A program made the position numbers and the translations under genes. A DNA stretch of 8,769 nucleotides from Ardenticatenia bacterium (GTDB taxonomy: Bacteria; Chloroflexota; Anaerolineae; Aggregatilineales; Aggregatilineaceae). The stretch covers positions 1 to 8,769 of the forward strand of contig JALSSH010000466.1 of the NCBI GenBank assembly GCA_026984385.1. Reading direction: 5' to 3'. The notes under the pieces are model-generated. The model searched no databases, had not been told where the DNA came from, and worked only from the letters and a program-made list of their open reading frames with translations. Numbering within the stretch: position 1 is the stretch's first letter; every line of letters starts with the position of its first letter. Below are positions 6,067 to 8,769 of the stretch, in pieces.

Positions 6067-6507
6067 GTGACCCAAGACCCCCGCGAAGCGCGCGTGCAAA
6101 ATTTTCGCGTGGCCCAAAACGCCCGCTGCGTCCTGATCCTGAGCGCTGTTTCTCCTTTCAGCGTCAGCCAGGAACGCTTTGTGGTGGTGCAACGTGAGAA
6201 CGATGTGCGCTTGATCGTGTGTGCAGGTTGTACGCCGCGCACCGATTTGGCCCAGGGGCAAGCGCGCCCCCTGTCAGCGGAGGAGTGGGCGGTCTTCCAA
6301 CGGGATTTAGCGCTGACGGAAATGGCTTGGACGGGTGACGCTATTCCCCCGAATGTGCACGATGGCCGCACAATCACGGTGGAGCGAGCAGACGCCAGTG
6401 GCTATGAGCGTGTGCGTATTGTTGCGCCACCGCCCGAAAGCTCCCATGCGCGGCTGTTGGCGGCTTGGGCACGAGCGTTCCCTGAGGTGCGCCGCGTGTT
6501 AGGCTGA
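6067..6507 (+). CDS. Unrecognised 146-residue protein
   Basis: I do not recognise this protein. It is soluble by appearance, with no signal peptide and no membrane helix. Alternating hydrophobic stretches (CVLILS at 21-26, RFVVVQR at 37-43, VRLIVC at 47-52, TITVER at 102-107 and VRIVAPP at 116-122) suggest a beta-rich fold. A polar helix around 70-87 and a C-terminal helix (about 127-142) flank them. There are three cysteines: C21 and a CxxC pair (C52, C55 in CAGC); a metal or redox role is possible but unsupported. It is divergent from the MazG-like gene and probably shares its promoter region; the next gene downstream has its own promoter. Codon use and GC content look like the neighbours, so recent transfer is not suggested. 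GTG at 6067 is chosen because a stop lies just upstream. Confidence 0.7.
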   Translation: MTQDPREARVQNFRVAQNARCVLILSAVSPFSVSQERFVVVQRENDVRLIVCAGCTPRTDLAQGQARPLSAEEWAVFQRDLALTEMAWTGDAIPPNVHDGRTITVERADASGYERVRIVAPPPESSHARLLAAWARAFPEVRRVLG

Positions 6508-6514
6508 AGGCGGG

Positions 6515-6538
6515 CACGCGCCCTACGTTCCCCGCGTG
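6515..6538 (+). terminator. Possible hairpin after the unrecognised gene
   Basis: CACGCG (6515-6520) can pair with CGCGTG (6533-6538) around a 12-base loop, just after the stop at 6507 and before the next promoter. A competing GGGC/GCCC stem (6512-6523) overlaps it. There is no T run, so a terminator role is weakly supported. Confidence 0.25.
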
Positions 6539-6543
6539 GGTTA

Positions 6544-6552
6544 TGATAAAAT
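6544..6552 (+). promoter_or_regulatory. Candidate extended -10 promoter of the glycosyltransferase operon
   Basis: TGATAAAAT is TG, one base, then TAAAAT, an extended -10 element; TATGAT (6542-6547) overlaps it as an alternative -10. No clear -35 is present. Transcription would start near 6559, within an 8-base palindrome GCACGTGC (6557-6564), leaving a leader of about 50 bases before the ATG at 6610. Confidence 0.5.
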
Positions 6553-6600
6553 GGCCGCACGTGCCGCCGACGGTGTGTGATGTGTGGGAACGCCGCAGAT

Positions 6601-6605
6601 GAGGG
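6601..6605 (+). promoter_or_regulatory. Shine-Dalgarno deciding the glycosyltransferase start
   Basis: GAGGG lies four bases before ATG 6610 and only one base before ATG 6607. The upstream alternatives at 6577 and 6580 have no purine-rich site before them. Confidence 0.5.
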
Positions 6606-6609
6606 AATG

Positions 6610-7503
6610 ATGCTCGACCTGGGGATGGTGATCGTCAATTGGAATACGCGCGAGTTGCTGCGCGACTGCTTACGCTCGGTTTTCGCTTCAGAAGGCGATC
6701 TGCGCTTTGGCGTGGTGGTCGTGGACAATGCTTCCACCGACGGCAGCGCGCAGATGGTGCGCGATGAATTCCCCCAGGCACACCTGATCGCTAACGCGGA
6801 AAACGTAGGTTTTCCCCGCGCCAACAACCAGGGTTTCCGTTACTTTGGCTTTGAACAAGGCTGCGGAGACGAAGCGCCGCGCTATGCCCTGGCGCTCAAC
6901 CCGGATACGGTCTTGCCGCCGCGTGCGCTGGCCGACATGGTCGCGTATATGGACGCTGACCCGCGTGTGGGCGTGGCAGGCCCGAAGCTGGTTTTGCCCA
7001 ACGGCGAGCTGGACCTGGCCTGCCGTCGCAGCTTTCCCACGCCCGAGATCAGCTTTTACCGCATGGTCGGGTTTTCTAAGCTCTTCCCACGTAGCCGTCG
7101 CTTCGGGCGTTATAATTTGACCTATCTTGACCCGAACGTGGAAACCGAGGTGGACTCGGTGGTGGGCGCGTTTATGATGGTGCGACGCGAAGCTATCGCG
7201 CGGGTAGGGCTTTTCGACGAAGCGTTTTTTATGTACGGCGAGGATTTGGATTGGGCCTATCGCATCAAGCAAGCGGGCTGGATCGTGAAGTACAACCCGC
7301 ACGTGCAGGTGTTGCACGTCAAGCGTGCGGCCAGCCGCCAATCGGCGCGCGCACGCCATGAGTTCTACCGCGCCATGCTCATCTTTTACCGCAAGCACTA
7401 CCGCGCCAGCACCCCTTGGTGGCTGCATGGGCTGGTCGTGCTGGGCTTGGCACTGAAAGGAGGACGCACGCTGTGGCAGGAGCTGCTACACCCCACACAG
7501 TGA
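6610..7503 (+). CDS. GT2-family glycosyltransferase, WbbL/rhamnosyltransferase-like
   Basis: A 297-residue GT-A enzyme of glycosyltransferase family 2, closest by eye to the WbbL-like group (COG1216) that adds rhamnose or other sugars to lipid-linked surface glycans; donor and acceptor are not predictable. The nucleotide-sugar fold starts at once (MVIVNWNTREL, 6-16). VDNASTDGS (38-46), ENVGFPRANNQG (64-75), the metal-binding NPDT (97-100, the DxD equivalent), GAFMMVRREA (186-195) and GEDLDWAYRI (210-219, with the expected catalytic acid pair) follow. A hydrophobic patch near the C-terminus (271-282) may touch the membrane. Starts at 6577 (GTG), 6580 and 6607 are also in frame. I prefer ATG 6610 because GAGGG (6601-6605) is four bases upstream and the family begins about here. 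The stop overlaps the next start (GTGA). Confidence 0.92.
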   Translation: MLDLGMVIVNWNTRELLRDCLRSVFASEGDLRFGVVVVDNASTDGSAQMVRDEFPQAHLIANAENVGFPRANNQGFRYFGFEQGCGDEAPRYALALNPDTVLPPRALADMVAYMDADPRVGVAGPKLVLPNGELDLACRRSFPTPEISFYRMVGFSKLFPRSRRFGRYNLTYLDPNVETEVDSVVGAFMMVRREAIARVGLFDEAFFMYGEDLDWAYRIKQAGWIVKYNPHVQVLHVKRAASRQSARARHEFYRAMLIFYRKHYRASTPWWLHGLVVLGLALKGGRTLWQELLHPTQ

Positions 7504-8769
7504 GCACATCCTCCGGACGCAACCGCCGTGTGCGCGGCCTGCTTCAGATGGCGTTGGTGTTTAGCGATGGGCTGATGCTGACGTTGGCTTTTGTGGCGGG
7601 CTACTACTTGCGCGCGCGCCTGCCGCTGCCCGCCGTGCCGGTCAACCCACCCCCGTTGACCAACTACATCCCCATGTTGCTCGTACACGTCGGCTCAATT
7701 TTGGTCGTGTTCTTCTTCGCGCGGCTCTACCACCAAAAACGCGCCATCAGCCGCATTGACGCCGGTTATGCCATCGCGCAAAACGTTTCCATCGGCACGT
7801 TGTTGGCGGTCGCGTTTTCCTCGCTGGCCTTCAAAAACTCTGCCTTGGAAATGGACTACCCGCGCGGGGTGATCGTCTACGCTTGGCTGCTGGGCATCGT
7901 TTTTGTGATGCTGGGGCGAGAGCTGCACCGTCAGCTCACCGTGCGGCTGCGGGATCGGGGGATCGGGCGCGACAACGTGCTGATCATCGGCTCGGGCGAT
8001 GTGGCGCGCACCATCGCGGAAAAGATCCGCTGGTCGCCGCACTTGGGCTATAGCATCGTGGGCGCGGTGAACGGCGAGGACGCTCACCCTCTCGGCGACG
8101 TGCCGATCATCGGCACAACCGACCAACTGGCGGAACTGATCGACGCCTACGAAGTGGACGAGGTGATTATCGCGTTGCCGGAAGCTTCCCGCCGCGAGCT
8201 GGTACAGCTTATCAGCCGTTGCCAACGCGGGCGCGTGAGCATCAAAGTTTACCCCGACATTTTCGCTTACATGGCCGGCGGGCTGACGGTAGATGACCTG
8301 AACGGGATGCCGTTGCTTTCAGTACGCGATGTGGCCTTGCGTGGCTGGAAGCTCAGTCTCAAGCGCGCGATGGACATCGTCGGGAGTGCTTTTGGGTTGA
8401 TCGTGCTCAGTCCGCTGATGGTGCTGACCGCCATCCTGATCAAGCTGGAATCGCCCGGGCCGGCCTTCTTTTGCCAAGAGCGCATGGGCCTGGACGGGCG
8501 ACCTTTCCCGATGATCAAGTTCCGCTCGATGCGCTCGGACGCGGAGAAGAACGGCCCGGGTTGGACGGTGCAAAACGATCCGCGCGTCACGCGCTTGGGG
8601 CGCATCATGCGCCGCACCAACTGGGACGAGATCCCCCAACTGATCAATGTGCTTTGGGGGCAGATGAGCTTGGTCGGCCCGCGCCCCGAACAACCCTATT
8701 ACGTGGAGAAATTCCGCGAATATATCCCGCGCTATATGGAGCGTCACCGCGAAAAGGCCGGCATGACCG
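7500..8769 (+). CDS. Polyprenyl-phosphate sugar-1-phosphate transferase (WcaJ-type), 3' end outside window
   Basis: A membrane enzyme that starts glycan assembly by moving a sugar-1-phosphate from a UDP-sugar to undecaprenyl phosphate. The frame is open from GTG 7500 to the window end, 423 codons plus one base, so it is truncated only by the window. Four N-terminal membrane segments (about 14-36, 57-76, 92-111 and 122-139) precede a nucleotide-binding-like domain with VLIIGSGDVA (160-169). A further hydrophobic segment (about 293-314) leads into the bacterial sugar transferase domain: KRAMDIVGS (288-296), SPGP (318-321), MIKFRSM (338-344), RRTNWDEIPQLINVL (371-385, with the catalytic pair D376-E377) and MSLVGPRPE (389-397). 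This is the large WcaJ/WbaP-like form rather than the minimal PglC form. Sugar specificity (glucose, galactose or other) is unknown. GTG 7500 overlaps the previous stop in GTGA; AGGAG at 7478-7482 is too distant, so coupling is likely. Confidence 0.93.
   Translation, partial: MSTSSGRNRRVRGLLQMALVFSDGLMLTLAFVAGYYLRARLPLPAVPVNPPPLTNYIPMLLVHVGSILVVFFFARLYHQKRAISRIDAGYAIAQNVSIGTLLAVAFSSLAFKNSALEMDYPRGVIVYAWLLGIVFVMLGRELHRQLTVRLRDRGIGRDNVLIIGSGDVARTIAEKIRWSPHLGYSIVGAVNGEDAHPLGDVPIIGTTDQLAELIDAYEVDEVIIALPEASRRELVQLISRCQRGRVSIKVYPDIFAYMAGGLTVDDLNGMPLLSVRDVALRGWKLSLKRAMDIVGSAFGLIVLSPLMVLTAILIKLESPGPAFFCQERMGLDGRPFPMIKFRSMRSDAEKNGPGWTVQNDPRVTRLGRIMRRTNWDEIPQLINVLWGQMSLVGPRPEQPYYVEKFREYIPRYMERHREKAGMT

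Noticed and set aside
6688..7428. 246-codon - strand frame opposite the GT2 gene
   Set aside because: Antisense to a gene with all GT2 motifs; composition (His, Val, Arg, Ala) and lack of any recognisable domain mark it as a shadow.
7695..8225. 176-codon - strand frame opposite the sugar transferase
   Set aside because: Antisense shadow of a gene with clear family motifs; no ribosome-binding site or domain of its own.

Overview
The window reads as a chromosomal piece of a GC-rich, probably monoderm bacterium. My best guess is Chloroflexota, perhaps Anaerolineae. The basis is the style of the Mur and FtsW proteins (MurC with EADEYD, MurG with a GGTGGG loop, FtsW with PHTDSIF), the order ftsW-murG-murC-murB, and TATGATAAAAT-like promoters. 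This placement comes from memory of family sequences and was not tested by a search. No mobile element, CRISPR array, rRNA or tRNA is visible, and base composition looks uniform.

Bases 1-5551 hold the late part of a division/cell-wall (dcw) cluster on the + strand: ftsW, murG, a small CvpA-like membrane protein, murC and murB. MurC and MurB build the UDP-MurNAc precursor in the cytoplasm. MurG adds GlcNAc to lipid I at the membrane, and FtsW polymerises lipid II at the division site. The CvpA-like gene has its own candidate promoter and overlaps murC by 4 bases; murC overlaps murB by 8 bases. The cluster then stops: the usual ftsQ/ftsA/ftsZ do not follow murB.

Bases 5552-6507 are a small non-dcw island. 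A MazG-like nucleotide pyrophosphohydrolase on the - strand is convergent with murB. It is divergent from an unrecognised 146-residue gene on the + strand. The two divergent genes appear to share one symmetric -10 element, TATTATA.

Bases 6508-8769 begin a surface-polysaccharide locus on the + strand. A GT2 (rhamnosyltransferase-like) glycosyltransferase has its own extended -10 promoter. It is joined through a GTGA overlap to a polyprenyl-phosphate sugar-1-phosphate transferase, which runs off the end of the window. That enzyme starts glycans on the same lipid carrier used by MurG and FtsW.

The most notable observation concerns MurG. Its UDP-GlcNAc (donor) half keeps every key residue I checked, but the lipid I (acceptor) side has lost the catalytic-loop histidine, the GGY tyrosine and the whole HEQN motif. 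Other points worth checking are the CvpA-like insertion in the dcw cluster, the symmetric divergent promoter, and the unusual 15-base gap between a strong Shine-Dalgarno sequence and the start of the unrecognised gene.
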